In this document: piece after piece, positions 33,773-42,651 of the stretch
Position numbering within the stretch: position 1 is the first letter of the stretch
How the letters are laid out: each line of letters starts with the position of its first letter
Source: [Actinomadura] parvosata subsp. kistnae
GTDB taxonomy: Bacteria; Actinomycetota; Actinomycetes; Streptosporangiales; Streptosporangiaceae
Assembly (NCBI RefSeq): GCF_900323885.1
Contig: NZ_OOHJ01000018.1
Location: 3,769,001-3,833,000, forward strand
DNA: 64,000 nt
Direction: 5' to 3'
Made by a program: the position numbers and the translations under genes
Notes under the pieces: generated by a model
Seen by the model: only the letters and a program-made list of their open reading frames with translations
Databases searched by the model: none
Told to the model about the DNA's origin: nothing

Positions 33773-34489
33773 TCATTTCGGGTGGTGGCCCTTTTGAGGG
33801 GCGCCCGACGGCAGCTTCGCCGCGATGCGGGCGAAGGCGTAGCCGAAGGAGTTGGTGGCCAGGTGCAGCATGACGGGGGTCAGGAGGCCGCGACGGCGCC
33901 GCAACTCGCAGAACAGCACCCCGGCCGCCGCCGTCGACACCACGCTCCCCGCCACCACCCGGGCCGTGTCCAGGCGCCCGGGGGACTCGCCCGCCGTCAG
34001 CGCGCCGAGAGCGGGATTGGCCCGCGCCATGTCGATGGCCGGCAGGATGTGCCACAACCCGAACAGGCCGGACGAGACCGCCGTGGCCGTGGCCGTGCCG
34101 TGCTCGCGGCGCAACATCCCGTACAGAGCCCCGCGGAAGCCCACCTCCTCCAGCAGCACCGTGCCGAGCGGGACCTGGAGCAGCGCCTCCTCCAGCACGC
34201 GGGCGCGCGAGAGCGACAGGGCCCGGTCGTCGTGGAAGAGCGGCCTGGTGCGCGGCAGCGCGACGCCGCCCGTGTAGACCGCGGCCACCGCCGCCGCCAG
34301 CACACCCCCGGCGACCGCGCCGCGCCGGCCGTGCTCGAACCCCAGCTCCTCCCACGACACGCCGGCCCGGCGCGCCATCGCGACCAGCGCCGCCGTGGCG
34401 ACGGCGGAGGTCAGCGGCCCCAGGCGGGGGGCGATCTTGTTGTTCATGATGTTGGCGGCGGTGAGGACGGCGATCGAGCGCAGCAGCAC
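33773..34489 (-). CDS. CPBP-family intramembrane metalloprotease
   Basis: A membrane protein of 238 residues with several hydrophobic segments and the Abi/CPBP (Rce1-like) motifs: LLEEVGFRG near residue 113, FGLWH near 143 and HLATN near 213. These supply the Glu and His metal ligands. Members process prenylated proteins, bacteriocins or membrane regulators. The start is a GTG at 34489. It stands alone, divergent from the flavodoxin-like gene. Confidence 0.88.
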   Translation of the reverse strand: MLLRSIAVLTAANIMNNKIAPRLGPLTSAVATAALVAMARRAGVSWEELGFEHGRRGAVAGGVLAAAVAAVYTGGVALPRTRPLFHDDRALSLSRARVLEEALLQVPLGTVLLEEVGFRGALYGMLRREHGTATATAVSSGLFGLWHILPAIDMARANPALGALTAGESPGRLDTARVVAGSVVSTAAAGVLFCELRRRRGLLTPVMLHLATNSFGYAFARIAAKLPSGAPQKGHHPK

Positions 34490-34580
34490 CCTTGCAGGCT
34501 ACGTCGCCAGGAGATCGGGCGGTGACCGGCGTCGCCACGGGATCGGGCGGCGACCGGCGCGGACATGAGAGGATCGCCCC

Positions 34581-35048
34581 GTGCCGCCAGCCGTCCGCCG
34601 CCTGCTCATCGTGCACCACACCACCTCGCCCACCCTCCAGGAGCTCTTCGAGGCGGTACGCTCCGGCGCGACCACCGACGAGGTCGAGGGCGTCGAGACC
34701 GTCACCCGCGCCGCGCTGCGCGCCACCGCCGTGGACGTGCTGGAATGCGACGCCGTCATCCTCGGCACCCCGGCGAACATCGGGTACATGAGCGGGGCGC
34801 TCAAGCACTTCTTCGACACCGTCTATTACCCGTGCCTGGAGGAGACCCGGCGGCTGCCGTACGGGCTCTACGTGCACGGCAACAACGACACGGGCGGGGC
34901 CGTGCGGGCCGTGGAGTCGATCGCTGCTGGGCTCGGGTGGGAGCGCGCCCACCTGCCTGTGACGGTGACGGGCACCGTGAGCAAGGACGACCTGACGGCC
35001 TGCTGGGAACTCGGCGCCACCGTCGCCGCCACGATCAGCCCCGTGTGA
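34581..35048 (+). CDS. Flavodoxin / NADPH-dependent FMN reductase-like protein
   Basis: A flavodoxin-fold protein of 155 residues. LLIVHHTTSPTLQELFEAV has the N-terminal phosphate-binding pattern, and ILGTPANIGYMSGALKHFFD near residue 62 and VHGNNDTGG near 99 bind FMN. It probably reduces quinones or other small molecules. The start is a GTG at 34581. The gene converges with the FAD oxidoreductase, and the 30-bp gap holds a 23-bp duplication. Confidence 0.83.
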   Translation: MPPAVRRLLIVHHTTSPTLQELFEAVRSGATTDEVEGVETVTRAALRATAVDVLECDAVILGTPANIGYMSGALKHFFDTVYYPCLEETRRLPYGLYVHGNNDTGGAVRAVESIAAGLGWERAHLPVTVTGTVSKDDLTACWELGATVAATISPV

Positions 35049-35078
35049 GAGCGGGCTGTCGGCCGGGCCATCAGCGGG

Positions 35079-36230
35079 CTATCGGCCGGGTGTGAGGGCG
35101 GGCTTCAGCGGGACGTCGGGGAACGAGCCGTCGCCGAACAGCACCCGCGCCGCCAGCCCTCGACCGGCCCGCCCGCGCAACCCGGCCACCGCCGCCTCCA
35201 CGGCGGCGGGGGAGCGGAGCCCGGCGAACGCGCGGCGCAGCAACAACCGGCCACGGAACCGCGCCCGCAGCGCATTCCCGTCGTACTGCCGCAAAACACC
35301 CTCATCCCCCGTACGCAGCCACTCGGCCGTGACCGTCGCCGCCAGCTCCGACATGCGCAGGCACGGATCCAGCCCCCCGGCCGTCAGCGGCGACACCGCG
35401 CCCGCCGCGTCCCCCACGAGCAGCCCGGCCGGGCACGCCAGCCGCCGCAGCACCCCGCCCACCGGGATCGGCCCTCCCCGTCGCTCGACCGGCCCCGTCG
35501 GAGGGGCGTGACCGGGAGCGTCCTCGGCGAAGACCTCCAGCAGGTGACGGACGCCGCTCCGCATCGCCTCCGGATACCCCGCGACCCCCACGTGCGCGTG
35601 CCGCCCATCGTCCACGACCCATCCGAGGTACCCGGGAGCGATCCGGGGATCCAGCACGCAGTGGAACGCCGGCGCGCCCCGCCCGGGGGCGATCGGGTGG
35701 ACGATCTCCGCGCCGACGAGGAAGCGCCTGTTGACGTCGAGACCGAGATCGGAGGCCACCCGGGATCGCGCCCCGTCCGCCCCGACGACGAACCGCGCCA
35801 TCACCGGCTCCGCCCCCGCCAACCACACGGCGCGCCTTCCAGCCCCGCCCCCCGCCGATCGCGTCGTGGCGGTGTACCGGACGCCGAGCAGGACCTGTGC
35901 CCCCGCCTCCTCGGCCGCGTGGCGCGCGTGCTCGTAGACGCCCGCCATGTCCGCCACGCGATACTCGTCACGGTCGCTGGTGAGCCGGACCGGCGCCCGC
36001 CTCGACGGCGGGTACAGCAGCACGTCGCGGATGCCCGGCCCGAGCAGCCGATCCGGCAGGTCGAAGTCGTCGAGGGTGCGCCGCACGAAGATCCCCGTGG
36101 TGCGGATGCCCGCCGACAGCGACCTGCGCCGGTCGACCAGCAGCACGTCCAGCCCGCGGCGGGCGAGCAGGCCCGCCGTACGCAGCCCGGCCAGGCCCGC
36201 ACCTACGACCAGTACGTCCACTCTTCGCAT
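35079..36230 (-). CDS. FAD-dependent oxidoreductase, geranylgeranyl-reductase-like
   Basis: A flavoprotein of 383 residues. The dinucleotide-binding VLVVGAGLAGLRTAG is at residues 5-19, FVVGADGARSRVA near 145 and LLVGDAAGAVSPLTAGG near 270, as in p-hydroxybenzoate hydroxylase and geranylgeranyl reductase families. It has no membrane segments. The ATG at 36230 places the glycine motif at the N-terminus; the longer frame from 36299 is rejected. The substrate is unknown, and no terpenoid or carotenoid genes are nearby. Confidence 0.85.
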   Translation of the reverse strand: MRRVDVLVVGAGLAGLRTAGLLARRGLDVLLVDRRRSLSAGIRTTGIFVRRTLDDFDLPDRLLGPGIRDVLLYPPSRRAPVRLTSDRDEYRVADMAGVYEHARHAAEEAGAQVLLGVRYTATTRSAGGGAGRRAVWLAGAEPVMARFVVGADGARSRVASDLGLDVNRRFLVGAEIVHPIAPGRGAPAFHCVLDPRIAPGYLGWVVDDGRHAHVGVAGYPEAMRSGVRHLLEVFAEDAPGHAPPTGPVERRGGPIPVGGVLRRLACPAGLLVGDAAGAVSPLTAGGLDPCLRMSELAATVTAEWLRTGDEGVLRQYDGNALRARFRGRLLLRRAFAGLRSPAAVEAAVAGLRGRAGRGLAARVLFGDGSFPDVPLKPALTPGR

Positions 36231-36379
36231 ACCTGGCGACGCTAGGCGGGAGGGCTGTGCCCACGCGATGCTTTGCACGGTACCTCCACAGAGCTGCACC
36301 GAAAGGCCGGTATTTCCGCACCGCCGCCTTCCCCCGCCTCCTCGCGGGTACGGGGTCGTGGCGTCGCCACCGGGCGGGC

Positions 36380-36823
36380 TCAGTTGACCGCCCGCCTGAC
36401 CAGCTCACCGATCCGCGCCTCCACCTCGGGCGTGACCTCGGTCAGGGCGAAGGCGGCCGGCCACATCGTCCCGTCGTCGAGGCTCGCCTGGTCGCTGAAC
36501 CCGAGGGTCGCGTAACGCGTCTTGAACTTCGTCGAGGGCTGGAAGTGGCAGACGATCTTCCCGTCGAGCGCGTAGGCGGGCATCCCGTACCAGAGCCTGG
36601 GCGCCAGGGACGGCGCGTTCGCGAGGACGATGGCGTGCACGCGCTCGGCCGCCACCCGATCGGACCCCTGCATCTCCGCGATCTTCGCGAGCACGTCCCT
36701 GGCCGCCTCCGCCGCCTTCTCCGCGGCGGAGGCGTGCCGCGCCGCCTTCTTCTGGTCCTTGGCATGCTCCTTCATCGCGGCGCGCTCTTCGGCGGTGAAT
36801 CCCTGGTAGGTGTCGCTGCTCAT
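36380..36823 (-). CDS. DUF1801-like protein
   Basis: A protein of 147 residues: a charged, helical N-terminus rich in Ala, Lys and Glu (to about residue 50), then a DUF1801/YdhG-like domain with LAPRLWYGMPAYALDGKIVC. The family includes proteins called iron chaperone-like, but its function is not established. It is followed upstream by two VOC-family genes on the same strand and may share their transcript. Confidence 0.8.
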   Translation of the reverse strand: MSSDTYQGFTAEERAAMKEHAKDQKKAARHASAAEKAAEAARDVLAKIAEMQGSDRVAAERVHAIVLANAPSLAPRLWYGMPAYALDGKIVCHFQPSTKFKTRYATLGFSDQASLDDGTMWPAAFALTEVTPEVEARIGELVRRAVN

Positions 36824-36870
36824 GGTCGTCTTCTCCTCTTTGTCGAAGGTGGATGTAGGGGCGGCCTGGC

Positions 36871-37482
36871 TCAGGCGGACGCGGTCTCCCAGACGAACCC
36901 GTCCAGGTCCGTGAAGGACCCGCTGTCGCCGCCGAGCACGATCCGGTGCGACCCGCTGCCCTCCTGCGGGAGGCCGGTGTCCTTGGCCAGGGCCCGGCGC
37001 GGGTACAGCGCGAGCTTGACGTCCGAGGACGGGGTGTCGAACTCGACGTACTTGCCGCCGAAGCTCTTGCCCACGGCCAGGCCGTGCTCGACGTAGAAGC
37101 GCTTGCTCGCCTTGACGTCCGCCACGCCCAGCAGGAGCGCGACCTGGTCGATGCGCCGGGCGGCGGGCCCCGAGTCCTTCTTGCTGGAGCTGGCGACCTT
37201 GCAGATCGTGCCGTCCGGGGCGCGGAAGATGCCGCCGTAGCCCCAGAAGCTCTTCGTGGCCGGCTTCAGCGTGGTGGCGCCGGCGTCGAGGGCGGCGGTC
37301 ATGAGCGCGTCGACGTCGCCCGGCTGGGACGCCACGAGGGACAGGGCGAAACCGCGGAAACCGGTCGTCGGCTCGTCGGAGACACGGACGTTCACGTAGC
37401 GGGCGAGACCGACGGCCTGGTAGAAGGCCTGGGCGGCGGCGAGGTCGGAGACTTCGATGGTGACGGACGCGAAGGCGGTCAT
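36871..37482 (-). CDS. VOC-family (glyoxalase-like) protein
   Basis: A 203-residue protein with two vicinal-oxygen-chelate modules. The first begins FASVTIEVSDLAAAQAFYQA and the second VALLLGVADVKASKRFYVEH near residue 115. Such proteins bind a metal and act as dioxygenases, glyoxalases or drug-binding proteins. Full ligand sets cannot be assigned. It is the middle of three minus-strand genes opposite a LuxR-ATPase regulator. Confidence 0.83.
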   Translation of the reverse strand: MTAFASVTIEVSDLAAAQAFYQAVGLARYVNVRVSDEPTTGFRGFALSLVASQPGDVDALMTAALDAGATTLKPATKSFWGYGGIFRAPDGTICKVASSSKKDSGPAARRIDQVALLLGVADVKASKRFYVEHGLAVGKSFGGKYVEFDTPSSDVKLALYPRRALAKDTGLPQEGSGSHRIVLGGDSGSFTDLDGFVWETASA

Positions 37483-37578
37483 GACGATTCCTTAGGGGGA
37501 GAGAACGAACGAAGCCGGCAGGTCGGATCAGGGGGGCTCAGCGGGGGCTCAGCGGCCCTTGTGGCATCGGCTGAGTGG

Positions 37579-37935
37579 TCAGCGGTCCTGGAGGAGGCCG
37601 AGGACGTTGCCGTCGGGGTCCACGACGGTGGCCACCACGCGGCCGGCGCCGACCTCGTGCACGGCCTCCTTCACGGTGCCGCCCGCGGCGGTCACCTCGG
37701 CGAGCGTCGCCTCGATGTCGTGCACGTGCCAGTACGCCACCGGGGAGGTCATGCCCTGCGGCCCGCCGTCCGGCACCAGCCCGATGTGCTGGCCCTCGGT
37801 CTCGAAGCCGACGTAGTAGGCCGTGTCGACCTGCGGGGCGATGCCGAGCAGGGCCGCGTACACCGCCTTGGACCTGGCCAGGTCGGACACGGGGTGCAGC
37901 ACGGTCTTGATCCCCTGCGTGGAAGAGCCGGTCAT
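37579..37935 (-). CDS. VOC-family protein
   Basis: A single-module VOC protein of 118 residues: TVLHPVSDLARSKAVYAALL, then YWHVHDIEAT and VVDPDGNVLGLLQ with a conserved Glu/His pattern of the glyoxalase/bleomycin-resistance fold. AGGAG five bases before the ATG at 37935 fixes the start. It is the first gene of the VOC-VOC-DUF1801 run and divergent from the LuxR-ATPase gene, which may regulate it. Confidence 0.85.
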   Translation of the reverse strand: MTGSSTQGIKTVLHPVSDLARSKAVYAALLGIAPQVDTAYYVGFETEGQHIGLVPDGGPQGMTSPVAYWHVHDIEATLAEVTAAGGTVKEAVHEVGAGRVVATVVDPDGNVLGLLQDR

Positions 37936-38116
37936 GGTCGCTCCTGTTCGTCGTGGGTTTCGTGAACCCGCCGGGTAGGTGCTCACAGCTTCGCGTCCGG
38001 CCATGGGGGCGCACATCCGTGGCGGCCACGGATTCGCTCCACGGATCGCCACCACGGACCCCGCACGGTGGCCGTCACGGATGGGTGCTACGCAGGCGAT
38101 AGGGCAAACTGGGACA

Positions 38117-41100
38117 GTGTTGGCAGCAGTGGACATCTCGCCCCGTGAAGCCGAAGTACTGAAACTGGTCGGCGCTCACCTGAGCAACGCCGAGATCGGC
38201 GCCCGGCTCTGCATCTCGGTGCGCACGGTGGAGAGCCACGTCTCCTCCCTCCTGCGCAAGCTGGACGTCCCCGACCGCCGGGCGCTCGCCCAGCGGGCAC
38301 CCGAGCCCGCCGCCGGTGCCGCCCCCTCCCATCCGGCGCCGGTGCTGCCGTCGCTGCTGACCTCGTTCATCGGCAGGGCGAGCGAGCGGGCCGAGCTGGC
38401 CGAGATGTTGCGCACGCACCGCCAGGTGACCGCGGCCGGCCCCGGAGGGGTCGGCAAGACCCGGCTCGCGCTGGCCGTGGCCGCGGAGGCCGCCGGCGAC
38501 TACCCCGACGGGGTGTGGTTCGTGGACCTCGTCCCGGTCACCGACCCGGGCATGGCCGCCACCGCGGTCGCTGGGGCGCTCGGCCTCGGCGAGCAGCCCG
38601 GCCGCGACATGACCGAGTCCGTGGTCGCCGCCCTGGCCGACCGGCACGCCCTGCTGGTGCTGGACAACTGCGAGCAGGTCGCCGACGGGGTGGCGCTGTT
38701 CCTGGAACGGCTGCTGGCGGCCTGCCCCCGCGTGACCGTGCTGGCCACCAGCCGGGCCCGGCTGATGGTGCCGTTCGAGCGGGTGTACGCCGTGCCGCCG
38801 CTGTCGCTGCCCGCCGACGGCGGGTCGGACGCCGTCACGCTGTTCATGGAACGGGCGGCCGCGGTCGGCCGGCCGGTGGACCCCGCGCTGCGCGACCAGA
38901 TCGCCGCGATCTGCGAACGCCTCGACGGCATGGCGCTGGCCATCGAGCTGGCCGCCGCCCGCTACTCCACGCTCGGCCTGGACGGCATCACCGCCGCCCT
39001 GTCGCACCCCCTGCGCATGCTCACCGGCGGCTCCCGCGCCGACCAGCGGCACCGCTCCGTGCGGGCCGCGCTGGACTGGAGCCACGCCCTGCTGGAGCCC
39101 GCCGACCAGGCGCTGCTGCGGCGGGTGTCGGTGTTCGCGGCCCCGTTCACCGCCGCCGCGGCGGCCGAGGTCACCGGGGACGACGAAGGCCTCGTCATCG
39201 ACGGCCTGGCCCGGCTCGCCGAGCAGAGCCTCCTGGTCGTGTCCGCGTCCCCCGCTGGCACGGAGTACCGCGCCCTGGAGACCATCCGCCAGTACGGAAC
39301 CGAACGTCTGACGGAGGCCGGCGAGCTGGCCGACCTCCGCTCTCGCCACCTCCGCTGGTGCCTGCGCAGGGCCGCGGCGCTCGCCGTCGTGGGGGAGGAC
39401 TGGCGGCCCCGCTTCGACCAGGTCGCCGACGACCTCCGCGCCGCCCTCGCCTGGGCCGCCGACCAGCCGGAACGGCGCGGGGAAGCGTACGAACTCGCCC
39501 GCAGCCTCGCCGAGCTCACCTTCACCCGCAACCTGATCGGCGAATCCCAACGCCGCCACGAACAGGCGGCCGCCCTCGCCGAGAACCCCGGCTCGGCCGC
39601 TCTCTCACTCCGGCACGCCGCCGTCGTGGCCGGCTGCCGCATGCGCGGCGACGACCTCTTCCGCCTGCGCCGCGCCGCCGCCGACGCCGCCCGCACCGCC
39701 GGCGACCCGGCCGGCGCCGCCACCGACCTCGCCATCGCCGCCACCGCCACATTCCGCTTCGCAACCACCTTCGTACAGCTCCCGGCCCCCGCGGAAGTCC
39801 TCGCCCTGATCGATGAGGCCCGAACGTTGGCCGGCACGGACCCCGCCGCCCAGGCCGCCGTCGCCACAGCCGGGCCGGCTGGACCCTTGACGCGGCGGTA
39901 ACGGGCGGACAGCAGCCAAGTGCCGCCGCCAGAACCCCCAACCCCGAACCGAACACCCCCGCCCCCAGAACCCACCCGCCTCCCCACCGAAGGCCCCGAA
40001 CGCCCCCATACCGCCCACGAACTCCGCCGACCCCGCCCGCCCCGCCGACCCTACGGAGCCCGCCGAGTCCGCCCAGCCTGCCGGATCCGCCGAGCCCGTT
40101 CCGTTCGCTCAATTCGCCCAGCCCGCTCAGCCCGCACCGGAGGAAGCCGACGGCTCTGTGCCGGAGACGATCGTGCGCGCAGAGCGGGCAGTGGAGCTGA
40201 CCCACCGCACCCGCGATCCCCTCGCCGAATCGACCGCACTAGATGTGCTGACCGGAGCCCTGAGCTGGGCGGGTGACACGTATGCCGCCGCCGCCACGAC
40301 CCAGCGCCGGATCACGCTGCTGACGTCCGCCCCTGAGACGCCGGCCGCCACCCACGAGCTGATCGAGGCGCTCGGTGAGGCCGCCGAGGCCAGCCTGGGC
40401 ACGGGCGACCTCCCCGCCGCCCGCCGGTGGGCACGCCGGCTCGCCGAGCACCCGCTGCTGGCCGAGGTCGGTCACCGCGCCACGAACTGGCTGCTGGTCA
40501 CCGACGCGCTGGCGGGCAACGTGGACGAGGTGCTCGCGAACAGCGTCCGCTTCCTGGACGCCTGGCAGCGGGCAGGCAGCCCCGCCCAGTCGTACCTCGG
40601 CCGGGCGGTGGCCGCCGTGGCGATGGTTCACGGCCTGCGCGACGACCATGACGCCCAGCGCGAGTGGCAGGGCGTACTGGAACGGCTGGGCCCCCTCCCA
40701 GCGCACACCTACGGCTACGGCCCGATCTTCGACGCGATCCTCCTGCTGCACCGCGGCCGCCCCGCGGAGGCCCTGGAACGGATGGCTCCCGAGCCCGCCC
40801 AGGTGTGGAAGTGGGTCACCTGGATCTGGCACCACTGGTACGTCGCCCTGCGCACGGAAGCAGCCGTCCTCGCCGGCAGCCCCGCCGCCCGGGACTACGT
40901 GACGGAGACCCGCAAGATCGTCGCCGGCAACCCGGTAGCCGGCGCCATCGTGGACCGAGCAGCCGCCCTCCTCGACGGCGACCAGCAGTCCCTGCTCGCC
41001 ACGGCAGCCGCCTTCGAGACCGCCGGCTGCCGCTACCAGTCGGCCCGCACCCTGGTGCTGGCGGGCACGGACCACGCCGAGCAAGGCGCAGCCATACTCA

Positions 41101-41138
41101 CCAATCTCGGCCTCGCCCCCATGGCCCCACCCCGTTGA
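38117..41138 (+). pseudogene. LuxR-type ATPase (STAND) regulator, frame-disrupted
   Basis: An N-terminal LuxR HTH (ISPREAEVLKLVGAHLSNAEIG, then TVESHVSSLLRKL) is joined to an NB-ARC/STAND ATPase with GPGGVGKTRLALA and LLVLDNCEQ and a helical repeat region. The first frame stops at TAA 39899-39901. The C-terminal third (GALSWAGDTYAAA, then HELIEALGEAAEASLG) continues in another frame, open from 39891 to 41138. Between, a third frame reads WTLDAAVTGG, so two nearby indels are likely. The junction is extremely C-rich and Pro-coding. The start at GTG 38117 is uncertain. It may make a truncated regulator, be a sequencing error, or be a decaying gene. Confidence 0.8.
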
Positions 41139-41605
41139 TCACCACGATGGGCGCCGCCCCCGCCTCGGGAAGCGGCGCTCGCGTCCTTTTCCTCCCTTCA
41201 CTCGCCCCCACCCCTCAAGCAGCCAAGCCCATCCTGAGAGGACCACCCGCGAGGCGGCCCATCGGCGACGCCGTCCGCCCGCGAGGCTGCCCGCCCGCGA
41301 GGCTGGGTTGCGTCCACGAGGCTGCCCGCCCGCGAGGCCGCCAGCTCCTCCAGTGCTGCCCGCCCCTGACCCGCGAGGCTGCTCGCCCGCGAGGCCGTTG
41401 CATGGCATGCTGCCCCGAGCCTGCCCGCCCGCGAGCCCGTGAGCCGGCGGCCGACGGTCCACGAGCACGCAAGCCTGCCCGCCTGCAAGACGCTGCCCTT
41501 GTGAGACCACGCAGGGCTACGCACCCGCGAGTGCGTTGAGTCCGCGAGCCCGCCAGGTAGCCGGCGCGCTGAGTCTTCCGCAGGGTCGGGGTGTTCAGGT
41601 GGGGG
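41139..41605. repeat. Non-coding gap with degenerate 16-bp repeats
   Basis: No convincing gene lies in these 467 bp. From about 41249 to 41396 the sequence repeats GCGAGGC within CCCGCGAGGCTGCCC-like units at 41249, 41281, 41297, 41316, 41332, 41373 and 41389, several pairs being 16 bp apart. Looser relatives continue to about 41540. ORFs across it are only repeat translations. Confidence 0.6.
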
Positions 41606-41863
41606 TCAGGAGGCGGCGGGGCGGCGCCAGCCCTCCGGGAAGCGGGTGCGGCGGCGTTCGTCGGGGGTGAGGCCGCCCCAGATGCCTTCCGACTCGCCGG
41701 CTCGTAAGGCGTAGGAGCGGCACTCCTCCAGCACCTGGCAGGTCGCGCAGACCGCCTTGGCGCGGGCCTCCTGCAACGGCGTGGGGGCGAGGGGGAAGAA
41801 GAGGTCGGGGTCGCTGGATCTGCATGCGCCCCTGCGCAGCCAGCTGATCTCCTCCGGTGGCAT
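41606..41863 (-). CDS. WhiB-family transcriptional regulator
   Basis: An 85-residue iron-sulfur regulator specific to actinobacteria. The four Cys are in GACRSSD, VCATC and EECRSY, and the GIWGGLT turn and basic ERRR tail that touches DNA or sigma factor follow. The ATG at 41863 is the only sensible start. It stands alone. WhiB proteins usually bind the region 4 of the principal sigma factor and respond to redox or nitric oxide. Which WhiB subgroup this is cannot be decided. Confidence 0.93.
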   Translation of the reverse strand: MPPEEISWLRRGACRSSDPDLFFPLAPTPLQEARAKAVCATCQVLEECRSYALRAGESEGIWGGLTPDERRRTRFPEGWRRPAAS

Positions 41864-41961
41864 GGGTCAACGGTAGAGCGAGGTCATGATCGAAGACATC
41901 ATCCTCTGGGTTGACCTGTCGATACGACCCTGGGTTCGAGGGAGGCGGGTCAGGTACGACC

Positions 41962-42621
41962 TCAGCACGCGCCCACCCCGTCCTGGTATCCGCGGGCGAA
42001 CGACGCCTGCCGTTGCTCGGCCGTTCCGTGGGCGGCCGGGTTGAGCCAGTCGTCGGTGGGGTCGCCGGCTGCCGCGAGGCTTCTGATCAGCTCGTTCTCG
42101 TCCCCTGGCTCTGTCGTGAGCGCGCCCGAGTCGACGAGGGCGGACAGGGTGCCGCCCGCGTAGCAGTCGGCCTGGAGCTCCATCTGGACGTTCAGTGTGA
42201 AGCCGGTGCGGAGCTGGGCCTGGACGGCGTGCCCCAGCTCGTGCGGGATGATGACATAGACGGATCCGTCGCCCATGTCGCTCCACAGCCCCTCCATCCA
42301 CCCCTGGTCGAACGCGATGAAGTGGCCGAGCGGGCAGTAGAAGGCGTTGTTCGGGACGGCGGGTTCGTCGCCGCAGCTCGGGCCGGCGCTCCCGGAGTAG
42401 GGGATGAAGTCGCTGATGGGCCGGTACGTGCGGCCGAGCTGCTGGAACTGCCGGCTCCAGAACTGCTCGGTCAGCGTGCGCGCCGTGACGACGTCGTCCT
42501 CGAACGAGTCGGCTCCGCGCCGGTCCATGGACGGCGCCCGGACGACACCGCAGGCGGCCACCAGGGCGACGGCGAGCAGGCCGGCGAGCAGCCGGGTGAT
42601 CGGGGGAAGGGCACGGGTCAC
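41962..42621 (-). CDS. Neutral zinc metallopeptidase lipoprotein
   Basis: A 219-residue secreted protein. A signal peptide ends in LVAAC (Cys24, lipobox-like). The zinc motif HELGH is at residues 127-131, followed by the family-typical ADCYAG near 153. It fits the YpfJ-like putative neutral zinc metallopeptidases. The GTG start at 42621 has a GAGG about eight bases upstream. It is 30 bp downstream of the GCS2-family gene on the same strand, so the two may be co-transcribed. Confidence 0.87.
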   Translation of the reverse strand: MTRALPPITRLLAGLLAVALVAACGVVRAPSMDRRGADSFEDDVVTARTLTEQFWSRQFQQLGRTYRPISDFIPYSGSAGPSCGDEPAVPNNAFYCPLGHFIAFDQGWMEGLWSDMGDGSVYVIIPHELGHAVQAQLRTGFTLNVQMELQADCYAGGTLSALVDSGALTTEPGDENELIRSLAAAGDPTDDWLNPAAHGTAEQRQASFARGYQDGVGAC

Positions 42622-42651
42622 GGTGTACGCCTCCGCAGAGGTTCGCGGGCT

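Noticed and set aside
41139..41540. Short minus-strand ORFs between the LuxR-ATPase gene and whiB
   Set aside because: They are translations of CCCGCGAGGCTG repeats with no starts that make sense and no recognisable domain.
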